In this document: in pieces, positions 1-7,858 of the stretch
Layout of the letters: every line of letters starts with the position of its first letter
How positions within the stretch are numbered: position 1 is the first letter of the stretch
Assembly (NCBI GenBank): GCA_963675655.1
Contig: OY776489.1
Coordinates: 806,001 to 870,000 of the forward strand
Direction: 5' to 3'
Length of the DNA stretch: 64,000 nucleotides
DNA from: CAXXOK01 sp963675655
Lineage (GTDB): Bacteria; Bacillota; Clostridia; Christensenellales; Aristaeellaceae
Translations under genes and position numbers: made by a program
Notes under the pieces: model-generated
What the model was told of the DNA's origin: nothing
Seen by the model: only the letters and a program-made list of their open reading frames with translations
Databases searched by the model: none

Positions 1-2
1 TC

Positions 3-131
3 TGCGCGCTGCTGTGCGTATTCTCGCTGCTGGTTGGCTTTGGCATGCTGTTTGATAACGAGCGGGATTATATTGCGCAGTACTCCCCCCAAATTTACTA
101 CGGTCTTCAGCGTATGTTTTTCCCGTATTAG
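3..131 (+). CDS. C-terminal end of an unidentified membrane protein (partial)
   Basis: The first bases are open in one frame and end at a TAG, leaving 42 codons of a gene that begins before the window. The visible tail starts with a hydrophobic stretch (CALLCVFSLLVGFGMLF), which looks like the last membrane span, followed by a short polar, tyrosine-rich tail ending in RMFFPY. A membrane protein is therefore likely, but the family cannot be told from this fragment. The consensus promoter starting 16 bases after its stop means that the following gene need not be cotranscribed with it. Confidence 0.5.
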   Translation, partial: CALLCVFSLLVGFGMLFDNERDYIAQYSPQIYYGLQRMFFPY

Positions 132-146
132 CCGGGCGTAGGCGGT

Positions 147-175
147 TTGACGCATACGTTCGGCTGTTGTATAAT
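147..175 (+). promoter_or_regulatory. sigma-A promoter for the riboflavin kinase/ECF operon
   Basis: TTGACG (147-152) and a perfect TATAAT (170-175) are separated by exactly 17 bp. Transcription should start near 182, giving a leader of about 80 nt before the first start codon. The leader is too short for a classical FMN riboswitch and I see none of its conserved loops. Confidence 0.75.
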
Positions 176-260
176 TCATAATTACGGCTGGCCTTGCCGC
201 CGTACCCGCAACTTTCACACAGTATAACGCTGCCGCGCAGCCGGAGGAGGAATCGGGCGG

Positions 261-704
261 ATGAGTGTTTCCCTGCCGTTTACCATCTGCGGCCGCACCG
301 TACACGGCAAGCGGCTGGGTACGGAACTGGGGTTTCCCACGGCTAACCTCACCTATCCGCCGGATGTTCAATTGCCGCCGGACGGGGTATACGTAGCGTG
401 GGCGCTTCTTGGCGGCATACGGTACCCGGCCATCCTCAATCAGGGCCGTCACCCCACCGCGCCGGAGGGCCATGCCACCATCGAAACCCATCTGCTGGGG
501 TATGACGGCGGCGACCTGTACGGGCAAGAGCTTACCCTAACGTATGTACACTATTTACGCCCGGAGATGCGCTTTGGCAGTCTTGACGCGCTCAAGGCAC
601 AATTGGCCGCCGATGAAACCCGTGCGCATGCATGGATCGCCATCAACGCGCCGATTCCCCCACAGCCCCCCAAACACGCAACATGGAAAAAGGAGAAACC
701 ATGA
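261..704 (+). CDS. stand-alone riboflavin kinase (flavokinase domain)
   Basis: A 147-residue protein that matches the riboflavin kinase half of bacterial RibF/RibC: GTELGFPTANL near residues 20-30 (ATP/flavin-binding loop), NQGRHPT near residue 60 (family N-x-G-x-x-PT) and TIETHLL followed by DLYG (the catalytic Glu region). It should phosphorylate riboflavin to FMN in the cytoplasm. The usual N-terminal FMN adenylyltransferase domain is absent, so FAD synthesis must be encoded elsewhere. GGAGGAGG lies 10-17 bases before the ATG. Its TGA overlaps the ATG of the next gene (ATGA), so it is translationally coupled to the ECF transporter ATPase; this places flavin phosphorylation in one operon with a vitamin uptake module. 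Family assignment is confident; the transporter substrate is inference. Confidence 0.85.
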   Translation: MSVSLPFTICGRTVHGKRLGTELGFPTANLTYPPDVQLPPDGVYVAWALLGGIRYPAILNQGRHPTAPEGHATIETHLLGYDGGDLYGQELTLTYVHYLRPEMRFGSLDALKAQLAADETRAHAWIAINAPIPPQPPKHATWKKEKP

Positions 705-1543
705 GCTGCAACCACCCCGTTGAAATACAGGATGCCACTTTCCGCTATGAGGACGACAGCCCCCAGGCGGTAGATCACGTATCCCTGACCATTGAAGAGG
801 GCTCCTTCGTTACAGTGCTCGGGCATAACGGCTCGGGCAAGAGCACGCTGGCAAAGCTGATGAACGCCCTGTATATGCCCACCGAAGGCCGCGTGCTGGT
901 GTGCGGGCTGGATACCACGCAGGAAGAACACCTTTGGGATGTTCGCAAGCACGCGGGCATGGTGTTCCAAAACCCAGATAACCAGATCGTCGCGACCGTT
1001 GTGCGCGAGGATGTGGCTTTCGGGCTGGAAAACCTGGGCGTACCCCAGCCGGAGATGATCCCACGCATTGACGATGCGCTTTCCGCCGTGCACATGACCG
1101 AGTTTGCCGCCGCCGCGCCCCACATGCTCAGCGGCGGACAGAAGCAACGCGTCGCCGTAGCGGGCGTTTTGGCCATGCAGCCCGATGTGATGATTTTGGA
1201 CGAAGCTACCGCCATGCTGGACCCCGCCGGACGCGAAGAGGTTTTTTCCACCGTGCGCAAGCTGAATGCCGAAAAAGGCATTACCGTCGTATGGATTACT
1301 CACTTCATGGTGGAAGCCGCCCGCAGCGATCGCGTAATCGTGCTGGACCACGGCAAAATCGCCATGGATGGCGCGCCGCGGGAAATATTCACCCATGTAG
1401 CTGAAATCAAAGCCCTCGGGCTGGATGTACCGCCCATGGCGGAACTGGCCGGAATGCTGCGCGAGGACGGTCTGGCACTGCCTCCCGGCATACTGACCGT
1501 TAGCGATATGGAAAAGGAGCTGAAGGCATGCCTATCCAGGTAG
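701..1543 (+). CDS. ecfA1: ECF transporter ATP-binding subunit EcfA1
   Basis: A 280-residue ABC ATPase with Walker A GHNGSGKST (residues 41-49), Q-loop followed by the ECF-type NPDNQIVATVVREDVAF, signature LSGGQ (143-147), Walker B VMILDE with the unusual ATAMLDP D-loop region, and the switch His in WITHFM. The NPDNQ stretch is characteristic of cobalt/ECF ATPases. It forms a heterodimer with EcfA2 on EcfT and powers uptake through exchangeable S components. The ATG at 701 is chosen because AGGAG precedes it and it overlaps the riboflavin kinase stop; an upstream in-frame start at 632 would run 70 bases into that gene. The next gene begins 16 bases before this one ends. Confidence 0.93.
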   Translation: MSCNHPVEIQDATFRYEDDSPQAVDHVSLTIEEGSFVTVLGHNGSGKSTLAKLMNALYMPTEGRVLVCGLDTTQEEHLWDVRKHAGMVFQNPDNQIVATVVREDVAFGLENLGVPQPEMIPRIDDALSAVHMTEFAAAAPHMLSGGQKQRVAVAGVLAMQPDVMILDEATAMLDPAGREEVFSTVRKLNAEKGITVVWITHFMVEAARSDRVIVLDHGKIAMDGAPREIFTHVAEIKALGLDVPPMAELAGMLREDGLALPPGILTVSDMEKELKACLSR

Positions 1544-2427
1544 AACACCTGACCCATACCTATATGCCCGGCAGCCCCTTTTCGTCCACCGCTATTCACG
1601 ATTTGACCCTCACGGTAGAGGACGGCGAGTTTATCGGCGTACTCGGGCACACGGGCTCCGGCAAAACCACGTTTGTACAGCATTTAAACGGTCTGCTCAA
1701 GCCCACCGAAGGCCGCGTGCTGGTGGACGGCACAGACATTACCCAAAAAGGCGTCAGCCTGCTGGATGTGCGTAAAAAAGTGGGGCTGGTTTTCCAGTAC
1801 CCCGAATACCAGCTGTTTGAAGAGACCGTAGCCAAGGATGTGGCTTTCGGCCCTAAAAACATGGGCCTTTCCAAAGAGGAAATTGAGGAGCGCGTGCTCT
1901 GGGCGCTTGCACAGGTGGAGCTGGACCCGCAGGAGGTTTCGGACGCTTCCCCCTTTGAGCTATCCGGCGGACAGATGCGCCGCGTTGCCATTGCGGGCGT
2001 GCTGGCAATGCGTCCGAAAACCCTGATACTGGACGAACCGACCGCCGGGCTGGACCCGCGCGGCCGTACCGCCATCCTTGCGATGATCAAGCGCCTGCAT
2101 GCCGAAACCGGGATAACGGTCGTCATGGTCAGCCACAGCATGGATGATATTGCCCCGTTGGCGACCCGCCTGATTGTAATGAGCCGCGGCGAACTGGTGA
2201 TGACCGGCACCCCACGCGAGGTGTTTCGCCACCGCGACGAGCTGAAGGCCATCGGCCTTGGCGTACCGCAGGGCGCGGAACTTTGCTACCGCCTGCGCGA
2301 GGCGGGCTACCCCCTGCCGGAAGGGTTGTATACCCTGCCGGAAGTGCGCAGTGCAGTACTGGCGCTGGTGCACGGCGCAGCAGCGGCAGACCACCCCGCC
2401 GGAGAGGAGGCCGCGCCTAATGCTTAA
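1528..2427 (+). CDS. ecfA2: ECF transporter ATP-binding subunit EcfA2
   Basis: A 299-residue ABC ATPase with Walker A GHTGSGKTT (near residue 40), the EcfA2-type Q-loop FQYPEYQLFEETVAKDVAFG, signature LSGGQMRRVAIAG, Walker B LILDEPTAGLDPRG and switch His in VSHSMDD. EYQLFEETV is the hallmark that separates EcfA2 from EcfA1. It pairs with EcfA1 and EcfT in the general energy-coupling module. The gene overlaps ecfA1 by 16 bases and ends inside the first codons of ecfT, so the three products are probably made in fixed ratio. The C-terminal 30 residues are Ala/His-rich and poorly conserved. Confidence 0.93.
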   Translation: MPIQVEHLTHTYMPGSPFSSTAIHDLTLTVEDGEFIGVLGHTGSGKTTFVQHLNGLLKPTEGRVLVDGTDITQKGVSLLDVRKKVGLVFQYPEYQLFEETVAKDVAFGPKNMGLSKEEIEERVLWALAQVELDPQEVSDASPFELSGGQMRRVAIAGVLAMRPKTLILDEPTAGLDPRGRTAILAMIKRLHAETGITVVMVSHSMDDIAPLATRLIVMSRGELVMTGTPREVFRHRDELKAIGLGVPQGAELCYRLREAGYPLPEGLYTLPEVRSAVLALVHGAAAADHPAGEEAAPNA

Positions 2428-3223
2428 GGATATTACCCTCGGCCAGTACATGCCCGGCAACACCATCGTACACCGGCTGGATCCGCGTACAAAAATTGTG
2501 CTCACCACGCTGTACATCGTGATGATTTTTATGGTATCCAGTCCCGTATGGTACGTAATCCCCGCGCTGTACGTGGCGCTGGCGTCGCGGCTGGCCGGGC
2601 TTTCGTTCGGGCAGCTGCTCAAATCCGTCAAGCCCCTGCGCATCCTGCTTGTGCTCACCTTTGTGCTCAACCTGTTCTTCTCCGGCGGCACCACCATACT
2701 GGTACAGTGGGGCTTTCTCACCATTGCCAAAGAAGGGCTGCTGCTGGCGGTTCATTTCAGCATGCGGCTGGTCTTTCTGGTTGTGGGCACCTCCATCCTC
2801 ACGCTGACCACCTCGCCCGTAGCGCTCAGCGACGGTATCGAGATACTGCTCAAGCCCCTGAAGGTGGTACATTTCCCCGCCCACGAGCTGGCGATGATGA
2901 TGACCATCGCCCTGCGCTTTATCCCTACGCTGATTGAGGAAACCGACAAGATCATGAAAGCCCAGCAGGCACGCGGCGCGGATTTTGAAAGCGGCAATTT
3001 AATTGCGCGCGCCAAAGCGATGGTTCCGCTGCTGGTGCCGCTGTTCGTAAGCGCTTTCCGCCGTGCAGGCGAGCTGGCTATGGCCATGGAAGCACGCTGC
3101 TACCATGGCGGCGAAGGGCGTACGCGCCTTCGGGTGCTCCGTTTTACAAAGGACGACATTAGCGCGTTTATCGTATCCGCGCTGGCGCTGGCATTGGTTA
3201 TCGCCGGCGGGAGCATCTGGTAA
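2420..3223 (+). CDS. ecfT: ECF transporter transmembrane subunit EcfT
   Basis: A 267-residue membrane protein. It opens with the EcfT motif GQYMPGNTIVHRLDPRTK, has about five hydrophobic spans, and carries the two coupling-helix motifs: QQARGADF (A-R-G) near residue 180 and MEARCYHG near residue 230, where the more common second motif is A-R-G. It couples ATP hydrolysis by EcfA1/A2 to an S component in the membrane. The ATG at 2420 follows GGAGAGGAGG and overlaps the ecfA2 stop by 8 bases; a longer frame upstream lies inside ecfA2. No S component is encoded beside it, as expected for a shared group II ECF module. Confidence 0.92.
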   Translation: MLKDITLGQYMPGNTIVHRLDPRTKIVLTTLYIVMIFMVSSPVWYVIPALYVALASRLAGLSFGQLLKSVKPLRILLVLTFVLNLFFSGGTTILVQWGFLTIAKEGLLLAVHFSMRLVFLVVGTSILTLTTSPVALSDGIEILLKPLKVVHFPAHELAMMMTIALRFIPTLIEETDKIMKAQQARGADFESGNLIARAKAMVPLLVPLFVSAFRRAGELAMAMEARCYHGGEGRTRLRVLRFTKDDISAFIVSALALALVIAGGSIW

Positions 3224-3243
3224 TACCGGAAAGGCGGGAGTAC

Positions 3244-4083
3244 ATGCGCAAGGAAGCACCCCCGGCATTCGTCCCAGCCGCAGCCGCCGGCACGGACAGC
3301 GATTGGGTCAACCGTGAAGGGTTGTCGGCCGACAGCGGTTACCGGCGCATTTTGCTCACCATCAGCTACGATGGCACAGCCTACGGCGGCTGGCAGCGCC
3401 AGCTGAACGCCATGACCGTACAACAGCGGCTGGAAGAAGCCCTGCAAACTCTCACCGGCACGCGCACCCCCATTACCGGGGCCAGCCGCACCGATGCGGG
3501 TGTGCACGCACTGGGGCAATGCGCGCATTTCGATACGAAAAGCCGTATTCCGCCGGATCGCTACCCTTACGCGCTCAATGCCTGTCTGCCGCGTGATATT
3601 CGCGTGCTGGCCGGGCAGGAAGTGCCCGCCGCTTTCCACGCGCGCTTTGACGCTAAAGGCAAGCAATATGTGTACCGCATCCACAACGCGCCTCACGCAA
3701 GCGCCCTGCACCGGCATGAAGCCGTGCATGTGCCTGTGCCGCTCAATGAAGGCGCCATGCGCATCGCACTGCCTGCGCTGCTGGGCACGCACGATTTTGC
3801 CGCCTTTCAGGCCAGCGGCGGTACCGCCAAAACCACCGTGCGCACGCTGGATACGGTAACCCTGCTGCGGGAAGGCAGCGAACTGACCCTTACCCTGCGC
3901 GGGAACGCGTTTTTATACAACATGGTTCGCATTATCGCCGGTACGGTGATTGCCGTTGGCAAGGGCAAACTGCCCGCGGATTGCTTTGCAAAGGCGCTCG
4001 CTACCGGCGACCGGCTGCTGCTGGGCCCTACCGCGCCCCCGCACGGGCTAGAGCTTGTGCAGGTGTTTTACGACTTGCCATAA
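3244..4083 (+). CDS. truA: tRNA pseudouridine synthase A
   Basis: A 279-residue TruA. The catalytic Asp lies in ASRTDAGVHALGQ (Asp at about residue 84); SYDGTAYGGWQRQ near residue 41, KQYVYRIHN, and the late FLYNMVRIIAGT block are all typical of the family. It isomerises U38-40 of the tRNA anticodon arm. An N-terminal extension of about 30 residues, rich in Ala/Pro, precedes the conserved core; the ATG at 3244 follows AAAGGCGGG and I kept it, but a shorter start cannot be excluded. It follows ecfT by 20 bases; the order ecfA1-ecfA2-ecfT-truA is conserved in many Firmicutes next to ribosomal protein genes. Confidence 0.93.
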   Translation: MRKEAPPAFVPAAAAGTDSDWVNREGLSADSGYRRILLTISYDGTAYGGWQRQLNAMTVQQRLEEALQTLTGTRTPITGASRTDAGVHALGQCAHFDTKSRIPPDRYPYALNACLPRDIRVLAGQEVPAAFHARFDAKGKQYVYRIHNAPHASALHRHEAVHVPVPLNEGAMRIALPALLGTHDFAAFQASGGTAKTTVRTLDTVTLLREGSELTLTLRGNAFLYNMVRIIAGTVIAVGKGKLPADCFAKALATGDRLLLGPTAPPHGLELVQVFYDLP

Positions 4084-4158
4084 GCGAGCCAAGCCGGAGC
4101 AAAAGAGGATTTTGCCCCTGTGCGGCGAATGTTCCAATGCAACAACAAGTAAGTACCA

Positions 4159-4180
4159 TGAACCGCCCGGGAGCGGTTCA
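4159..4180. other. perfect hairpin between truA and mreB
   Basis: TGAACCGC (4159-4166) and GCGGTTCA (4173-4180) form a perfect 8-bp stem around a 6-base loop. Only a weak T-rich stretch follows (TTCGGCATGTTT), so it may be an inefficient terminator or an mRNA-end stabiliser rather than a strong terminator. Confidence 0.4.
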
Positions 4181-4223
4181 TTCGGCATGTTTATGCCGCT
4201 AGAGCACTGTAAAGGGGTTTATC

Positions 4224-5252
4224 ATGGCGAGCGTTAACGATTTGGGGATTGATCTGGGTACGTCCAATATCCTGATCTATATGAAGGGCAAAGGCATCAT
4301 TTTGCGGGAACCGACGGTGGTTGCCATTGACCGGGACACGCGCGAGGTGCTTGCTTTTGGCGAGGAAGCCCGCCGTATGATTGGGCGCACCCCCAGCAAT
4401 ATTTTGGCCCTGCGGCCTCTGCGCGAGGGCGTTATTGCGGATTATGAGCTGGTCAGCTTTATGCTCAAGGGCTTTGTGCTCAAAGCCATCGGCAAGCATA
4501 TGTTTGCGCGTCCGCGCGCGGTGCTGGCGCTGCCCACCGGCGTAAACGAGATGGAAAAGCGCTCCATTATCTCCACCATGTTTGATGCGGGCATGCGCCG
4601 CACACAGCTGCTGGACCGCACCATTGCGGCGGCGCTGGGCGCGGGTCTGCCCATCGATGAAGCCTATGGCACTATGATTGTGGATATTTCCGCAGGCGTC
4701 AGCGATATTGCGGTGCTGTCGCTGGGCAAGGTGGTCGTCAGCGATACGTGCAAAATTGGCGGCGACAAGCTGGACGACGCTATCATCCGCCATCTGCGGC
4801 GCAAGCATAACCTGCTTATCGGCGAACGCACAGCCGAGGAGCTGAAAATCAACATCGGCTCAGCCATACCGCGTAACGATCAGCTGTATATGGAGGTTAC
4901 GGGTCGCAACCTGATTACGGGGCTTCCCAAAACCATGCGCATCACCAGCGACGACGTGACCGAAGCCATCGACGAACCGCTGCAGCAGTTAATCGAGAGC
5001 ATCCACGGCGTGCTGGAGCATACCCCCGCGGAGCTGGCGGCGGATATTTTCGAGTACGGCATCATGCTTACCGGCGGCGGGGCGGAAATGTTCGGCCTGT
5101 GCGAAGTGATTGCCGATGCGCTAAAAGTGCCCTGCTCCGTCGCGGAGGATCCGCAGACCAACGTGGTCATCGGCTGCGGCAAAGCCATTGAAAATCTGGC
5201 CGATCTGGGTAAATTTCTGGATGATAACCGCCGCCGTCTCATCGGGCGGTAA
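4224..5252 (+). CDS. mreB: MreB/Mbl-family rod-shape actin homologue
   Basis: A 342-residue bacterial actin. GIDLGTSNILIY (residues 8-19) is the phosphate-1 loop, VDISAGVSDIAVLS near 150 the phosphate-2 loop, and LTGGGAEMFGL near 285 the adenosine motif; length is standard. It polymerises under the membrane and guides the elongation machinery for cell-wall synthesis. No mreC/mreD follows, so this looks like an isolated paralogue of the Mbl or MreBH kind, and the N terminus lacks an obvious amphipathic helix. AAAGGGG precedes the ATG. Its distance of 140 bases from truA and the intervening hairpin suggest separate expression, though I see no good promoter. Confidence 0.85.
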   Translation: MASVNDLGIDLGTSNILIYMKGKGIILREPTVVAIDRDTREVLAFGEEARRMIGRTPSNILALRPLREGVIADYELVSFMLKGFVLKAIGKHMFARPRAVLALPTGVNEMEKRSIISTMFDAGMRRTQLLDRTIAAALGAGLPIDEAYGTMIVDISAGVSDIAVLSLGKVVVSDTCKIGGDKLDDAIIRHLRRKHNLLIGERTAEELKINIGSAIPRNDQLYMEVTGRNLITGLPKTMRITSDDVTEAIDEPLQQLIESIHGVLEHTPAELAADIFEYGIMLTGGGAEMFGLCEVIADALKVPCSVAEDPQTNVVIGCGKAIENLADLGKFLDDNRRRLIGR

Positions 5253-5289
5253 CCCGGCTTGATCGGCGAATTCTTATATTGTTATTTAT

Positions 5290-5318
5290 TTGACAAAAAA
5301 TGCGAAACCCTCTATAAT
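5290..5318 (+). promoter_or_regulatory. consensus sigma-A promoter
   Basis: Perfect TTGACA (5290-5295) and perfect TATAAT (5313-5318) are spaced by 17 bp. Transcription should begin near 5325, which rules out the in-frame start at 5290 and supports the ATG at 5404 for the gene downstream. Confidence 0.85.
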
Positions 5319-5403
5319 GCGTGTAGATATTACGAGAGAATACTACACGCTTTTCTGTATGCTGTTTTCTAAAACATCGCCAGAAAGAAAGCAAGGGTAT
5401 GCC

Positions 5404-6372
5404 ATGAAAAAAATAGAAGACACCGCCGCTGCGCCCGTGATGCAGCCGCAAAGCAGCGAGGCCGCAAGCCCGAAACCGGCACAAAAGGGATTCTTTTCCA
5501 CTGTTTTCAAGCATAGGCGGACTATATGGTACTTCGTTTTGCTGATCGCAAGCTCTATTTTCCTGTGGTTTCACCGCTTCGACCTGTTCTCCTTCGACCC
5601 GTTCAACGTGGTTACGTTCATCTTCCTGTTCTGGGTGATCCTGCTGATCTATCCGCTGTTTTCCGAGATGGAGCTTCTCGGCGTCAAGCTGAAAAAGGAA
5701 GTGGAAAAGGTAAAGCAGGAAGTGCAAAAGGCAGCCGGAGAATTAAAAATGCAAATCATGAACGTTCGCAACTCCTCCAGCAGCGAATTCCATGTGCATT
5801 ATGCTTCTTTGCCCAGCCAGCAGGAGCTTACCGCCCTCAGCGAGAAAAAGCGCGCTTTACAGCCAGCGAGCAGTCTGCTGCTGGCAAAGGATTTCAAGTT
5901 TCCTAAAACACTGCTGGTCCCGAAAACAGCCTATATGCCGGCAATGCAAACCGCTATCCCCATGAGCGCAGCATCGGACGAAGACGCGGTGGACAGCGGC
6001 CGCATATCCAGCGGGGGCGCATATATTGAAATGCCGGAGGAAAACGGCGGCGACGTCACAGAATTTATCGTATCGGAAACCGCCAAGAAGCTCTTTAACA
6101 TCCGCTATGCGCTGGAAACCAAGCTGAAAACCCTATGCGTCAAATGCGGGTGTGAAGACGCGCAAAGTATTACGCAAATGCTGCGCTACCTGTGCCAAAA
6201 CGAAATACTCGACAGCGTAACCGTAGATGTGATGATTCAAATCGTGCGCATTGCCAACCGCGGCATCCATGGTGAGGAAATCAGCTCATCCTACCTCACC
6301 TTCGTCAACGATATGATGCCTACTATATGGAATGATCTGGATTACGCGCTGGAACACCCCTACGGAAAATAA
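5404..6372 (+). CDS. membrane protein with coiled coil and HEPN-like C-terminal domain
   Basis: A 322-residue protein of unknown role. After about 40 polar residues come two membrane spans (WYFVLLIASSIFLWF near residue 45 and FNVVTFIFLFWVILLIY near 70), then a charged coiled coil (KKEVEKVKQEVQKAAGELK), a low-complexity linker, and from about residue 215 a helical domain. That domain, with ALETKLKTLC, a long helical middle and IVRIANRGIHGEEISSSY, resembles the DUF4145/HEPN-like fold, where an R-N-x-x-x-H motif precedes HGE. The residue aligned with the usual Arg is Ala, although an Arg lies three positions earlier. The start is set by the promoter at 5290-5318 and AAGGGTATGCC before the ATG. 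It has its own promoter and terminator, so it is monocistronic. The fold call is inference. Confidence 0.7.
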   Translation: MKKIEDTAAAPVMQPQSSEAASPKPAQKGFFSTVFKHRRTIWYFVLLIASSIFLWFHRFDLFSFDPFNVVTFIFLFWVILLIYPLFSEMELLGVKLKKEVEKVKQEVQKAAGELKMQIMNVRNSSSSEFHVHYASLPSQQELTALSEKKRALQPASSLLLAKDFKFPKTLLVPKTAYMPAMQTAIPMSAASDEDAVDSGRISSGGAYIEMPEENGGDVTEFIVSETAKKLFNIRYALETKLKTLCVKCGCEDAQSITQMLRYLCQNEILDSVTVDVMIQIVRIANRGIHGEEISSSYLTFVNDMMPTIWNDLDYALEHPYGK

Positions 6373-6384
6373 GGCAGGCAATAC

Positions 6385-6418
6385 AAAACCCTTCCCAAGT
6401 TGGAAGGGTTTTGATTTT
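6385..6418 (+). terminator. rho-independent terminator
   Basis: AAAACCCTTCC (6385-6395) pairs perfectly with GGAAGGGTTTT (6402-6412) around a 6-base loop, followed by GATTTT. It ends the monocistronic transcript of the preceding membrane protein gene. Confidence 0.8.
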
Positions 6419-6549
6419 GCGTCACAAGTGGTTTACCAGGTTCCGTTCCCAGTGCTTACTGCGGGGTTTTATGGCGTCGGCCCAAATCCGGCAACAACAA
6501 GCATACGCTTTGCGAATACGGCAAGCATCGTATCGTCACCGCAATCAGC

Positions 6550-7131
6550 TTACAGCTTGCTAAGTTCATCCAGCGACAGTTCAAAGCTGGGCGCAAACTC
6601 CTGCATAAAGGCGGCCACCTCGGGCAGGTTGGAATTGCGGATGCTCTCCAGCACATAGGCACGCGCTTGATCAAACTCGCGGTTGCCCAAATTCTGCTCC
6701 TCAATGCACTTGATATAAGCGCAGATGCGGTCGGCCGCTTTCACCAGCTTCCACTCGTAGGTATACTCGTCCGGCGAGATGTAAGGGGTGTAGCTATCGC
6801 GTAAATCTTGCGGCAGCATCGCCAGCAGCTGCGCGTTCGCCATGGATTCGATGCGCTTGTAAGCGCCTTTGATTTCCGGATTTTTGTATTTCACCGGCGT
6901 TGGCAAATCCCCCGTAATCACCTCGCCCACATCGTGGTACAGCGCAAGGGACAAAACCGATTCGGGGTTTACATCTTTGTTGTAGCGCTCTTTGGCAATC
7001 ACCGCCAGCCCATGGGCAATAAAGGCGCACTGCATGCTGTGCTCCATATCGTTCTCCGGCACGGTATTACGCATCAGCCCCCAGCGGCGGATTAGCTTGA
7101 GGCGGTTTAAATAAGCGAAAAAAGGGTTCAT
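6550..7131 (-). CDS. yfbR: YfbR-type HD-domain 5'-deoxynucleotidase
   Basis: A 193-residue HD-domain phosphohydrolase that follows E. coli YfbR almost throughout: YLNRLKLIRRWGLMRN at the N terminus, ENDMEHS (metal-binding His31), the YHDVGE motif (His66-Asp67), GDLPTPVKY, and the C-terminal FAPSFELSLDELS. The family removes phosphate from deoxynucleoside 5'-monophosphates and helps control dNTP pools. The ATG at 7131 is preceded by AAGGAGGG; a longer reading frame upstream lacks support. It lies 25 bases downstream of the HAD phosphatase gene on the same strand, so a shared transcript with that gene and the MATE exporter is likely. Confidence 0.9.
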   Translation of the reverse strand: MNPFFAYLNRLKLIRRWGLMRNTVPENDMEHSMQCAFIAHGLAVIAKERYNKDVNPESVLSLALYHDVGEVITGDLPTPVKYKNPEIKGAYKRIESMANAQLLAMLPQDLRDSYTPYISPDEYTYEWKLVKAADRICAYIKCIEEQNLGNREFDQARAYVLESIRNSNLPEVAAFMQEFAPSFELSLDELSKL

Positions 7132-7156
7132 ACGCCCTCCTTGTCGGTCGATGGGT

Positions 7157-7858
7157 TCAGGGTTCTTCGGCAAACGCCTGCAATATCACCACGGGTATTT
7201 CCGCCGCATCGTATACGCGGTATTCCGTCGTAAGCCCTTCCAGCTCCGCGGCATTGCGAAAGCCCCAGGTTACCAGCATACAATCCATACCCGCATTCAG
7301 CGCCGTTTGCACGTCCACGTCGCTGTCGCCCACATACAGGGCATGTTCCGGCGTGGAATCCAGCGCGACCAGCGCTTTCAGCGGCATATTCGGCGCGGGT
7401 TTGCGCGGCACGCTATCGCTGCCGCCGATGGCTACCTCCACCAAGCTGCCAAAATACTGATCGGTCAGCACCTGCACGGCCTCGTGGTTTTTGTTGGATA
7501 CCACCCCCAGCCGGATTCCGGCTTCACGCAGAGCGGTGAGGGCTTCCAAAATCCCCTCGTACGGGCGGGTGCGTACATTGCTGTGTTCGGTATAGTAACG
7601 CTTAAACTCCGCAAGCGCGGTTTCTATGTTGGGGTCGGCCGCGCCACCGGGTAAAACGCGTTCCACCAGCTTGCGCACGCCGTTGCCCACGCTCAGGCGT
7701 ACTTCCTCCTTTGTTTTCGTAGGCAGCTTAAAATGCCGTAGCGTATGGTTTACGGCGTCAGCCAGATCATCCAAGGTGTTGAGCAAAGTGCCATCCAAAT
7801 CGAACAAGACGGTATTATACCGGTACATCTGCTTGTGCGGGCCAGCCTTCCTGGGCAA
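7157..7858 (-). CDS. HAD-superfamily phosphatase, phosphoglycolate phosphatase-like
   Basis: A 233-residue HAD hydrolase. Motif I is FDLDGTLLNT (nucleophile Asp and acid/base Asp), motif II VSNK, motif III the Lys in PRKPAPNM, and motif IV GDSDVD. The small helical cap between motif I and II fits the Gph/PpaX subfamily, which acts on phosphoglycolate or pyrophosphate; the substrate cannot be set from sequence. A TTG start at 7858 is chosen because AAAGGAGG sits 7 bases before it, whereas the ATG at 7828 has no good ribosome site. The start lies within the last 44 bases of the MATE gene, which implies coupled translation. Confidence 0.85.
   Translation of the reverse strand: MPRKAGPHKQMYRYNTVLFDLDGTLLNTLDDLADAVNHTLRHFKLPTKTKEEVRLSVGNGVRKLVERVLPGGAADPNIETALAEFKRYYTEHSNVRTRPYEGILEALTALREAGIRLGVVSNKNHEAVQVLTDQYFGSLVEVAIGGSDSVPRKPAPNMPLKALVALDSTPEHALYVGDSDVDVQTALNAGMDCMLVTWGFRNAAELEGLTTEYRVYDAAEIPVVILQAFAEEP

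Noticed and set aside
80..260. FMN riboswitch before the riboflavin kinase gene
   Set aside because: The leader is only about 80 bases and the conserved FMN-riboswitch arms are not visible.
551..1396. Long minus-strand frame of 281 codons opposite ecfA1
   Set aside because: It lies wholly against a confident ABC ATPase gene, has no ribosome site and its residues (many His, Gly, Gln) are those of a complementary-strand shadow in GC-rich DNA.
3100..3792. Minus-strand frame of 230 codons opposite truA
   Set aside because: Shadow of the truA coding strand with Arg/His-rich composition and no recognisable domain.
5290..5403. Upstream extension of the HEPN-like membrane protein
   Set aside because: The extended start codon lies within the -35 box of a perfect promoter, before the transcript could begin.
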